From the NCBI GenBank assembly GCA_006546595.1, contig VIAD01000015.1:6991-70990 (forward strand): a DNA stretch of 64,000 nucleotides. Direction: 5' to 3'. Source of the stretch: Moraxellaceae bacterium AER2_44_116 (GTDB taxonomy: Bacteria; Pseudomonadota; Gammaproteobacteria; Pseudomonadales; Moraxellaceae). How positions within the stretch are numbered: the stretch's first letter is position 1; every line of letters begins with the position of its first letter. The translations under genes and the position numbers were made by a program. This document shows, one piece after another, positions 54,100-62,009 of this stretch. The notes below the pieces were generated by a model. It saw only the letters and a list, made by a program, of their open reading frames with translations. It was not told the DNA's origin and ran no database searches.

Positions 54100-55441
54100 T
54101 ATTTTTCCCTTGTTTAGCTAACACACTCTCACGCTCAAACTTCAATAACGCTACAAATGCAGGGTCATCACTAAAAGGAATCGTTAACTCGTCTAACTCA
54201 TTGCGTAAAGATTTCAACTCTATATCTGAACTTTTAAGGCCTTCATGTAACTTAGTATAGTAATTTTCGGCAGTGGCCATCATATCCAAGTAGCGTTTAC
54301 TTTTCTGTGGCAAATCAATCCCTTGTACATTTTCAACAATATCTTCAAGACTTTGATTTATATATTCAAACGGCTTTTTATTGCCCAAAGCTAGCAACTC
54401 ATTCTCTGAACGCAATGACTGAATCAAAAATGGCGAATGCGTGGTACAAATAAACTGTACTTTAGGAAAGGTATTACGCAAGTCGTCAATAATACGACGT
54501 TGCCATGTGGGATGAAGATGTAAATCTAATTCATCAATTAACACCACACCTGCGGTTTTTTCTAATATTTCATCGCCCAATTGCGGATTAAGTAATACCG
54601 CACGACGTACCATATCGCCAATTAATCCAATCATGCAGCGTTGACCGTCGCTCATGTGTTTGAATAATTTACGACGAGGATTTCCTTTATCATCAATATC
54701 ATGCACGACTAAATCACCCTCTTTAGCCATAAAACTTAATTTCACAAAACTTTCAAAACAGTTTTTTAATGCTTTATTTAATACGCGCCAACCTAAAGAC
54801 TCTTTACCTTCTTGAAAGGCAATAATATTTTGCTTTAATAACCATTCTACCAATTGATTACTATCTGCTTGTGCGCTTGCCCAATCTTTATAGCCATCTC
54901 GACGGGAGTATTTAGCTGTCATGGCATTTTCATGTAGTTTTTTATTAGGCTTAGGAAGCCATAGGCGATTACAGCCGTAGAGAACTATTAAAGGAGCTGA
55001 AAAATGTAACTCCATCGGCCAATTACCATGCAAGAAAGGCCATGTTGAGTGCTGCTTTTCTGAGTTTACTTTAGATGAATGTTTTTTCCCCCAATATACA
55101 TATTCATTTAATACATTTTCTAATGACCCATGTAGATAGAAATCAGATTTTGCTAATATTTTCAATATAATCGGAGTAACTTTATCTGCACTTATTTGCT
55201 CACCATCATGTATAGTAATTTTAGTTAAAATATCGTCATCGTTTATAAGCCATCCTTGAACAGGACTATCTACGGCTAAACATGAAACTAAACTACCTAA
55301 AGATATTGTCAAAGCCCTCAATAAAGAACTCTTGCCACTCCCATTCACCCCTACAATCAAATTAAATTGCGGATGAAAGCTAAACTCTCGCTTTTCAAAT
55401 AACCGAAAATTTTCGACACTGATTTTATCAATCCGCACCAC
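54086..55441 (-). CDS. ptuA: AAA ATPase, Septu PtuA-like
   Basis: 451-residue SMC/ABC-type ATPase. Walker A GVNGSGKSSLL (31-41), signature SDGQRCMIGLIGDM (264-277), Walker B VVLIDELDLHLHP (299-311) and H-loop His335 in CTTHSPFLIQS are all present, so it should be active. The start is a GTG (VRIDKISVENFRLF). It is followed by the PtuB-like HNH gene with a 14-base overlap, the two-gene Septu layout. No reverse transcriptase or retron RNA is seen nearby, so this is the stand-alone rather than retron form. Codon use is more AT-rich than serA next door, consistent with transfer. Confidence 0.85.
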   Translation of the reverse strand: MVRIDKISVENFRLFEKREFSFHPQFNLIVGVNGSGKSSLLRALTISLGSLVSCLAVDSPVQGWLINDDDILTKITIHDGEQISADKVTPIILKILAKSDFYLHGSLENVLNEYVYWGKKHSSKVNSEKQHSTWPFLHGNWPMELHFSAPLIVLYGCNRLWLPKPNKKLHENAMTAKYSRRDGYKDWASAQADSNQLVEWLLKQNIIAFQEGKESLGWRVLNKALKNCFESFVKLSFMAKEGDLVVHDIDDKGNPRRKLFKHMSDGQRCMIGLIGDMVRRAVLLNPQLGDEILEKTAGVVLIDELDLHLHPTWQRRIIDDLRNTFPKVQFICTTHSPFLIQSLRSENELLALGNKKPFEYINQSLEDIVENVQGIDLPQKSKRYLDMMATAENYYTKLHEGLKSSDIELKSLRNELDELTIPFSDDPAFVALLKFERESVLAKQGKNNAPN

Positions 55442-55633
55442 ACACCTCTAAATTCGTCTTAATTGAATAGCAAACAACACCACCATGAACATTGCTCAAT
55501 GGAGATACCGCATAGGCTTATGCTATCATATCGCGCTTATTAGACCTACGCTGCGCCTGTGCATTCTGGCTGTCTCAGATTTGTACGACATACTCGGTCT
55601 TAAACTCATTTTTTTCGGCCTTCAGGAATAGTC

Positions 55634-56863
55634 ATGAGCCAATTGTCTTTAGATAAAGCCAAAATCCGCTTTTTATTGTTAGAAGGTGTTCATAAAAACG
55701 CCCTCGATGTACTAAGCAACAACGGCTACACCAATATCGAATACCTACGCACCGCATTAGACGAAGACGCATTGATTGCCAAAATCAAAGACGCGCATTT
55801 TGTCGGTATTCGCTCACGCACACAAATCACCGCAAAAGTGCTTGAAGCCGCTAATAAACTGATTGCTATCGGTTGCTTTTGTATTGGTACGAACCAAGTT
55901 AATTTACGTGGAGCAATGGAAAAAGGCATTCCTGTATTCAATGCCCCCTACTCCAACACACGCTCCGTCGCTGAATTGGTATTGGCTGAAGCGATTTTAT
56001 TGTTGCGTGGCATTCCTGAAAAGAACGCACTGGTGCATCGTGGTGGTTGGTCGAAATCGGCTGAAGGCTCTTACGAAACGCGTGGTAAGACTTTAGGTAT
56101 CGTCGGTTATGGCAGCATTGGTTCACAATTGTCAGTACTTGCTGAATCGCTTGGTATGTACGTCATTTATTATGATGCAGTGACCAAATTACCTTTAGGT
56201 AATGCTCGTCAAGTTGGCACGATGGACGAACTATTGGCTAATGCGGATGTCGTGTCTTTGCACGTTCCTGAAATTCCATCAACTGCGAATATGATGGGTG
56301 CAGCACAATTTGCCAAAATGAAAGCAGGCAGTATTTTTATTAATGCCGCTCGTGGTACGTGTGTTGATATTGACGCATTAGCAGCCGCATTAGAAAGCAA
56401 ACATTTGGGTGGTGCGGCAGTTGACGTATTCCCTGTTGAACCTAAAGCCAATGATGAAGAGTTTTTATCGCCACTGCGTAAATTCGACAACGTCATTTTA
56501 ACACCACATATTGGCGGTTCTACCTTAGAAGCCCAAGCCAATATCGGTTTAGAAGTTGCAGAGAAATTTGCACGTTACTCCGATGCGGGCACGACTTTAT
56601 CAGCCGTTAACTTCCCCGAAGTGGCTGTGCCGTTGATGGCTGGCAAACACCGTTTATTGCATATCCACAATAACATCCCCGGTGTATTGTCTGCGATTAA
56701 CCGCATTTTCGCCGAAAATGGCATTAACATTTCTGCTCAAAGCTTGATGACCAATGATGCGATTGGTTATTTAGTGATGGATGTTGACGCAGACTATTCG
56801 ACGGTTGCCTTGCAAAAACTGCAAGAAATTGACGGCACGATTAAAGCCCGTGTGCTGTACTAA
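55634..56863 (+). CDS. serA: D-3-phosphoglycerate dehydrogenase
   Basis: First step of serine synthesis, oxidising 3-phosphoglycerate with NAD. 409 residues. NAD-binding LGIVGYGSIGSQLSVLAESLG, signatures FINAARGTCVDIDALAAAL and VILTPHIGGSTLEAQANIG (catalytic His), and a C-terminal ACT domain (about 335-409) ending YLVMDVDADYSTVALQKLQ, which gives serine feedback inhibition. This is the E. coli-type enzyme. GCCTTCAGGAATAGTC precedes the ATG. Confidence 0.98.
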   Translation: MSQLSLDKAKIRFLLLEGVHKNALDVLSNNGYTNIEYLRTALDEDALIAKIKDAHFVGIRSRTQITAKVLEAANKLIAIGCFCIGTNQVNLRGAMEKGIPVFNAPYSNTRSVAELVLAEAILLLRGIPEKNALVHRGGWSKSAEGSYETRGKTLGIVGYGSIGSQLSVLAESLGMYVIYYDAVTKLPLGNARQVGTMDELLANADVVSLHVPEIPSTANMMGAAQFAKMKAGSIFINAARGTCVDIDALAAALESKHLGGAAVDVFPVEPKANDEEFLSPLRKFDNVILTPHIGGSTLEAQANIGLEVAEKFARYSDAGTTLSAVNFPEVAVPLMAGKHRLLHIHNNIPGVLSAINRIFAENGINISAQSLMTNDAIGYLVMDVDADYSTVALQKLQEIDGTIKARVLY

Positions 56864-56897
56864 TCGGCGGTGATTGGCTAAACCGTCAATCACAACC

Positions 56898-56933
56898 ATA
56901 AAAAAGCCGCTCAATCTTGAGCGGCTTTTTTAT
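56898..56933. terminator. Rho-independent terminator after serA
   Basis: AAAAAGCCGCTCAA / TTGAGCGGCTTTTT, a 14-base perfect stem with a two-base loop, 35 bases after the serA stop. A-rich and T-rich flanks make it bidirectional. Confidence 0.93.
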
Positions 56934-56940
56934 AAAATGG

Positions 56941-56986
56941 CTTCGACTCCGCTCAGCCAACATAACGTTCTCTGAGCGGAGTCGAA
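56941..56986. repeat. Palindromic intergenic repeat, family 1, copy D
   Basis: Perfect arms CTTCGACTCCGCTCAG and CTGAGCGGAGTCGAAG with a 14-base centre, between convergent serA and the START-domain gene, immediately after the serA terminator. Confidence 0.9.
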
Positions 56987-57005
56987 GGGTAAATCGTAAA
57001 AACCA

Positions 57006-57668
57006 TCAATTAAAGACTGGCTCATTGACACTATTAAGCCGTGCCGTTTGAAAGCGTGGCTCACCAATAATTTTTTGCAACGCTAATAACGAATGATACG
57101 GATGTTCTTGCAGTAAAATATTGCGAATAATCGCAGGGACATATAAATCTAACTCCGCATGCCCTGTCATCGTCACTTCAACTTTACCATTGCCTAATGC
57201 GCGAAACTCCCAACCACCATGTACTTTTGGCATACGCTCATAACCGTCACGTACAGGATGATTTGCCACACTATGGCTATCAATTTTCACCAACATATTA
57301 TTGGGGTCTTGGGTAATTTGACCTGCAACAACCGCTTCACGGTCTTTTAACGGCCACGGAAAACTGGTGACGACACGGACAGTAAAATTGCGGTCGTTAT
57401 CTTCACGGCTCAAAGCAACCACTTCTTTGGTTCTATATAGCCATTGATCTGCGGATTCGGTATCGGTGATTAACGCCACCATACCCGTCAAACTACTTTT
57501 AACCGTGGTAACCGCTTTAAATCCATAATAGGGACTATCGGGTAATTGATAAGACCAAATTTTAATGCCTTGTTTATCTAAAATAAGTTTCATGTTTTTT
57601 AATTCAGCCGCAAAAAGTTGCTGCGAAAATAACCCCAAAAGCATCAATAAGCCAATGACTTTTTTCAT
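57006..57668 (-). CDS. Secreted START-domain lipid-binding protein
   Basis: 220-residue protein from the ATG at 57668. Signal peptide MKKVIGLLMLLGLFSQQLFAAE. The rest matches a START/SRPBCC hydrophobic-ligand fold: IKIWSYQLPDSPYYGFKAVT, DTESADQWLYRTKEVVALSRE, VVTSFPWPLKDREAVVAGQI, GGWEFRALGNGKVEVTMTGH and PAIIRNILLQEHPYHSLLAL. Probably periplasmic and lipid binding; no enzyme site. Alone on the minus strand between serA and hslR. Confidence 0.85.
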   Translation of the reverse strand: MKKVIGLLMLLGLFSQQLFAAELKNMKLILDKQGIKIWSYQLPDSPYYGFKAVTTVKSSLTGMVALITDTESADQWLYRTKEVVALSREDNDRNFTVRVVTSFPWPLKDREAVVAGQITQDPNNMLVKIDSHSVANHPVRDGYERMPKVHGGWEFRALGNGKVEVTMTGHAELDLYVPAIIRNILLQEHPYHSLLALQKIIGEPRFQTARLNSVNEPVFN

Positions 57669-57846
57669 AAACAACTCCCACTACAGACAACACAAAGACG
57701 ACGCTGAGACTTTATCTACTGTCTCCCTTACTTTCACTGTAAAGGAGAGTGATAAAAAAATATTGACATTCGGAGTCATCCGTAAAGAATAAGGCGGGTA
57801 GATAATAGCGACGAACCCAAAAATTACATTGACCAATGTACAATTG

Positions 57847-57852
57847 TATAAT
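57847..57852 (+). promoter_or_regulatory. Possible -10 box for hslR
   Basis: Perfect TATAAT 18 bases before the hslR ATG. A weak -35 (TTACAT) lies 17 bases upstream. The leader would be very short. Confidence 0.4.
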
Positions 57853-57870
57853 GTCAGCAAGGCGAAAAAG

Positions 57871-58266
57871 ATGCAAACCAGCGACGATAAACCGAGGATG
57901 GATAAATGGTTGTGGGCAGCACGTTTTTTCAAAACACGCTCTTTGGCTAAAGATGCCATCGAAGGTGGAAAAGTTCATTGCGAAGGACAACGCGTCAAAG
58001 TCAGTAAAGAAGTCAAAGTCGGATTGATATTGACCGTACGTCAAGGCTTTGAAGATAAAACCATTAAAGTGATTGCCTTGAGCGAGGTTCGACGTGGTGC
58101 GTCCGAAGCCCAAGCTTTATATGAAGAAACCCCTGAGAGCGTGGCAAAACGTGAGGAACAGTCCGCTCAACGAAAAGCACAAAACTTAGCGCACCCCGAC
58201 CACCGCCCGAATAAAAAAGAACGTCGTCAAATTCACAAGTTTCAAGACTCTTGGGGTGGCGACTAG
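57871..58266 (+). CDS. hslR: Hsp15-type S4-domain RNA-binding protein
   Basis: 131-residue heat-shock protein Hsp15 homologue that binds stalled 50S subunits carrying peptidyl-tRNA and helps recycle them. The S4 domain begins MDKWLWAARFFKTRSLAKDAI, continues GGKVHCEGQRVKVSKEVKVG, and ends in a basic tail (HPDHRPNKKERRQIHKFQ). The ATG at 57871 with AAGGCG upstream is preferred to a TTG 14 codons earlier, which would place the -10 box inside the gene. Confidence 0.92.
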   Translation: MQTSDDKPRMDKWLWAARFFKTRSLAKDAIEGGKVHCEGQRVKVSKEVKVGLILTVRQGFEDKTIKVIALSEVRRGASEAQALYEETPESVAKREEQSAQRKAQNLAHPDHRPNKKERRQIHKFQDSWGGD

Positions 58267-58268
58267 CC

Positions 58269-58337
58269 CTTCGACTCCGCTCAGGGAGCACTTTTACGAT
58301 GGCAAATGTGACTCACGTTGGCTGAACGGAGTCGAAG
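58269..58337. repeat. Palindromic intergenic repeat, family 1, copy E
   Basis: Arms CTTCGACTCCGCTCAG and CTGAACGGAGTCGAAG (one mismatch) with a 37-base centre, between hslR and argS. Its inner asymmetry is reversed relative to copies A, C and D. Confidence 0.85.
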
Positions 58338-58487
58338 CCAAGCCTATTGAGATCGATGAAAAGAGATTAGACTCAGCTAATGCGAACTTATCACAAAATA
58401 AGCTGTCATCTTGTTCGACAATTCCATCCTATTTTTCAAAAATTTCGGTAAAATCGACCTCTTATTTTTATTCAGTTTTTATTTGCC

Positions 58488-60269
58488 ATGAAAAGTCAGC
58501 TCCAAAGTCTTATTGATATCGCCCTTCAACAATTGCAACAACAGCAAGTCATTCCTGCTGAGTGGATTAATAAAAGCACTTTAGAGCGAACCAAAGACAA
58601 TACGCATGGCGATTGGGCAAGTAATTTGGCGATGGTTGCCGCTAAACCTGCGGGCTTAAAACCGCGTGACTTAGCCGAAAAAATTGTTGCCGCCTTACCG
58701 ACTAATGACTTAATTCAGAAAGTAGCCATCGCAGGGCCGGGTTTTATTAACTTTTATTTGCAAGCCCAAGCTGAATTTGCGGTGCTTAACCAAATTTTAG
58801 AACAACAACACAACTTTGGCCGTAGCCAATATGGCCAACAGCAAAAAGTCCAAGTGGAGTTTGTTTCTGCCAATCCCACGTCTTCACTGCATGTTGGTCA
58901 CGGTCGCGGTGCGGCTTATGGCATGACAGTTGCCACGCTATTAGAAGCTATCGGTTATCAAGTTGAACGTGAATACTATGTTAACGATGCTGGCCGTCAA
59001 ATGGCGATTCTCGCCACCAGTACCTTTTTACGTTATTTACAATTGAATGGCGCAGAGTTCAAGTTCCCGTCCAATGCCTATAAAGGCGATTATATTTTTG
59101 ATATTGCCAAAGCAGTGATTGCCACTGAAGGCGGCAAATGGCAACAAGATAGCGTGGCAGTGTTTGCCGATGTGCCTGCCGATGAAATCAAAAACGAAGC
59201 AGGTGAAGTCATTTATGGCGATAAAGAAGCCCATATTGATGGCCTCATTGAAAACAGTCGCAAACTATTAGGTGATGCAGGTTACGACGTATTCTTTCGT
59301 GCTGCCTTAGACAGTATTTTAGGCGACATTAAAGACGATTTAGCGGACTTTGGTGTCACTTACGACCAATGGTTTTCAGAAAAAACGCTGGCCGATGATG
59401 GTTCGATTGATAAAGTCGTGAAAATTCTCCAAGACAAAGGCCATATTTACGAAAAAGGCGGCGCGTTGTGGTTTAAATCCACTGATTTTGGTGATGAAAA
59501 AGACCGTGTTGTGGTGCGTGATAATGGCCAAGCGACGTATTTTGCCTCGGATATCGCTTATCACCTCAATAAATATGAGCGTGGTTTAGACAAAATCGTC
59601 AATATTTGGGGTTCTGACCATCACGGTTACATTGCCCGTGTCAAAGCGGCGATTACTGCTTTAGGTTTAGATGCCAATAAACTCGAGGTATTATTAGTTC
59701 AATTTGTCACTTTATGGCGTGGTGATGTGCAAGTACAAATGTCCTCACGCTCTGGTCAATTTGTCACCTTGCGCGAGTTACGTGAAGAAGTCGGTAACGA
59801 TGCAGCGCGTTTTTATTATGTTTCGCGTAAAAGCGAACAACACATTGATTTTGATTTAGATTTAGCCAAGTCTCAAAGCAAAGACAACGCTGTGTATTAC
59901 ATTCAATATGCGCATGCCCGTATTTGCCGTGTGTTTGAAAAGTTAGCAGAAAAACAATGGACATTCACCATTGCTGACGGTCAAAACGCCTTACATGCAC
60001 TGTCGTCTGATGTTGAGCGTGAATTAGTGAAAAAATTGGCGGCTTATCCTGAAGTCGTGCAACAATCGGCATTGGCTTATGAACCGCACCAACTCTCTAA
60101 CTATTTGAAAGACTTAGCTAGTCACTTTCACGGTTGGTACAACGATCACATTGTTTTACACGAAAACACCGATACACGGAATGCTCGGTTATTATTAAGC
60201 ACCACAGTCAAGCAAGTGTTGGCCAATGGTTTAGGTTTGTTGGGTGTGACCGCCCCTTCTAAAATGTAG
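58488..60269 (+). CDS. argS: Arginyl-tRNA synthetase
   Basis: Class I synthetase charging tRNA-Arg. 593 residues. The N-terminal Add1 domain (1-115, recognising the D-loop) is followed by the HIGH-type motif HVGHGRGAAYG; the KMSK-like site is VQMSSRSGQFVTL; the C-terminal DALR anticodon-binding domain ends the protein (SQSKDNAVYYIQYAHARI). It is followed 12 bases later by a SPOR-domain gene, as in many gammaproteobacteria. Confidence 0.98.
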   Translation: MKSQLQSLIDIALQQLQQQQVIPAEWINKSTLERTKDNTHGDWASNLAMVAAKPAGLKPRDLAEKIVAALPTNDLIQKVAIAGPGFINFYLQAQAEFAVLNQILEQQHNFGRSQYGQQQKVQVEFVSANPTSSLHVGHGRGAAYGMTVATLLEAIGYQVEREYYVNDAGRQMAILATSTFLRYLQLNGAEFKFPSNAYKGDYIFDIAKAVIATEGGKWQQDSVAVFADVPADEIKNEAGEVIYGDKEAHIDGLIENSRKLLGDAGYDVFFRAALDSILGDIKDDLADFGVTYDQWFSEKTLADDGSIDKVVKILQDKGHIYEKGGALWFKSTDFGDEKDRVVVRDNGQATYFASDIAYHLNKYERGLDKIVNIWGSDHHGYIARVKAAITALGLDANKLEVLLVQFVTLWRGDVQVQMSSRSGQFVTLRELREEVGNDAARFYYVSRKSEQHIDFDLDLAKSQSKDNAVYYIQYAHARICRVFEKLAEKQWTFTIADGQNALHALSSDVERELVKKLAAYPEVVQQSALAYEPHQLSNYLKDLASHFHGWYNDHIVLHENTDTRNARLLLSTTVKQVLANGLGLLGVTAPSKM

Positions 60270-60281
60270 TCGAGGCTTTTC

Positions 60282-61121
60282 GTGTTTAAGTACGGCAAAA
60301 AGAAACCCCAAGGCGCAACGCGTCAAGTACCAAAGAGTGTCAACTCTTCGGATACCCCTCCATCTTCCTCGGTTCTTCCTAGTTGGTTGTTGGTGGGTTT
60401 TGGCTCGGCATTGGGGCTTTTTGTCGCCTTTGTGTTGTATATGTGGCAACCGTGGCAGCCAAGTACAACAACGACAACACCAGAAGAACCCGTACAACCA
60501 CCGCCGACCGCCAAAGAAGGCCCACGTTTTGAGTTTTATGATTTATTACCCAATCAAAAGGTCAATACACCTGCAACCGAAGCTGAGCCTAAACCTGTCG
60601 CTGAACCCAAAGTCACGCCTTCGGAAAAAATGGATACACCGCCGTCAACCACAACCGTGACGACAAAAAAGCCTGATGATGTTAAGAAAGTAAAAACCGA
60701 AGATAACACCAAAGCTCAACAACAAGCTCAAAAAGAGAATGACGCAAAGAAAGCGAAAGAAAAAACCGAAAAAGACAAGCTCAACAAAGCTAAAATCGAG
60801 AAAGAAAAAGCAGCTAAGATCCAACTTGAAAAAGATAAAGCCTTAGCAAAAGCCGAACAAGCCAAAGCCGCCGAGTCAAAAGTGAAGTACACCCTACAAG
60901 CAGGCTCATTCAAAAATGCCAAACAAGCCGACCAACGTCGTGCCAGTATTTCCATGTCAGGTTTACCCGTCAAAGTGCTCAAAGTCACGGTAAAACCCGG
61001 TGAAGATTGGTATCGGGTCGTTGTCGGGCCATTTACAGGTAAAGATAAAACCACCGAAGCCCGTCAAGCCTTAAGTGGTGATGGAATTGATAGCTTGATG
61101 GTCAAACAGGATAAGAAATAG
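60282..61121 (+). CDS. SPOR-domain cell division protein (FtsN-like)
   Basis: 279-residue single-pass membrane protein. GTG start at 60282 with GAGG 6 bases upstream. The short basic cytoplasmic end (KYGKKKPQGATRQVPK) is followed by a membrane helix at about 33-53 (WLLVGFGSALGLFVAFVLYM), a Pro/Thr-rich periplasmic stretch, a Lys/Ala/Glu coiled-coil linker (about 125-200), and a SPOR domain (about 202-279, YTLQAGSFKNAKQADQRRA, VVVGPFTGKDKTTEARQAL) that binds denuded glycan at the septum. Placement behind argS is the usual FtsN position in these bacteria, but FtsN-specific residues cannot be checked. Confidence 0.9.
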   Translation: MFKYGKKKPQGATRQVPKSVNSSDTPPSSSVLPSWLLVGFGSALGLFVAFVLYMWQPWQPSTTTTTPEEPVQPPPTAKEGPRFEFYDLLPNQKVNTPATEAEPKPVAEPKVTPSEKMDTPPSTTTVTTKKPDDVKKVKTEDNTKAQQQAQKENDAKKAKEKTEKDKLNKAKIEKEKAAKIQLEKDKALAKAEQAKAAESKVKYTLQAGSFKNAKQADQRRASISMSGLPVKVLKVTVKPGEDWYRVVVGPFTGKDKTTEARQALSGDGIDSLMVKQDKK

Positions 61122-61129
61122 TCGTCACC

Positions 61130-61217
61130 CTTCGATTCCGCTCAGGGAGCGTTTTTGCGTTAGCTAAGCGGAGTCGTGATGGCGGAGTTGTAGCGTGGTG
61201 GCTGAGCGGAGTCGAAG
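61130..61217. repeat. Palindromic intergenic repeat, family 1, copy F
   Basis: Arms CTTCGATTCCGCTCAG and CTGAGCGGAGTCGAAG with an internal extra arm (TAGCTAAGCGGAGTCG near 61162), so it is composite like copy B. Between the SPOR gene and yqiJ. Confidence 0.85.
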
Positions 61218-61325
61218 GCAAGCTAAGCCTCTTTTTAACAAAAAACCACCTAAATTTAAAAACGTCAACAGACCCTATGCTTTTAATGGCATACTCACAC
61301 GCTACTCTTCAAAATAACAAAGAAT

Positions 61326-62009
61326 ATGGCTATGGATTGGTTGTTTGCCGATGGTGTTGCACCGTTTAGTGTCGCGCTGTTGTTGATGTTTGGCTTAGGG
61401 CTGATTGAGATCATCGGTTTGATGATTGGCGTAAGTGCCTCATCTAGCCTACATCACATGACTCCTGACGTAGATCATCCTCATATCCATGTGGATGTAG
61501 ATGCTTCTGGACATGGTTTTGCTAGTGTTTTAGGCTGGTTGCAAATTGGCCGTGCGCCCTTTCTTATTCTCCTCGTGTTGTTTTTATTAGGCTTTGGTTT
61601 AAGCGGTATTTTATTACAACAATTGTGCTTATATCTGCTCGGTCATTTTGCTCATGGTGGTTTAATGGCAGTACCGAGTGTATTGATTGGTGCGAGCAAT
61701 ATGCACATTGGCGGACGATTAGCGCATCGTTATTTACCCCGCGACGAAACCGAATCCATTTCCACCGAACAATTTATCGGCCAAACCGTCACCATTACGG
61801 TGGGTGAAGCTCGTTTTGGTCATCCTGCTGAAGCCAAATTTAAAGATCAATACGGCCATACTCATTACGTCATGGTTGAACCCGATGAAGACAACTATCG
61901 TTTTGCTGAATCTGAAACCGCATTAATCATCCGTCAAGAAGGTCAAATTTACCGCGTTGTCCCTAACATTGACCATTTAATTGCTAAAACAAGGAACTTA
62001 TCATCATGA
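61326..62009 (+). CDS. yqiJ: YqiJ-like inner membrane protein with OB fold (NfeD-related)
   Basis: 227-residue protein. Membrane segments at about 12-37 (PFSVALLLMFGLGLIEIIGL), 77-97 (FLILLVLFLLGFGLSGILLQ) and 100-122, then a C-terminal soluble domain (about 143-220) with the OB-fold pattern FIGQTVTITVGEARFGHPAEAKFKDQYG and HYVMVEP. Proteins of this type act with flotillins at membrane microdomains. It overlaps yqiK by four bases (ATGA). Confidence 0.93.
   Translation: MAMDWLFADGVAPFSVALLLMFGLGLIEIIGLMIGVSASSSLHHMTPDVDHPHIHVDVDASGHGFASVLGWLQIGRAPFLILLVLFLLGFGLSGILLQQLCLYLLGHFAHGGLMAVPSVLIGASNMHIGGRLAHRYLPRDETESISTEQFIGQTVTITVGEARFGHPAEAKFKDQYGHTHYVMVEPDEDNYRFAESETALIIRQEGQIYRVVPNIDHLIAKTRNLSS

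Noticed and set aside
53404..55633. Retron with PtuAB effectors
   Set aside because: No reverse transcriptase gene and no inverted-repeat msr-msd signal in the neighbouring gaps.
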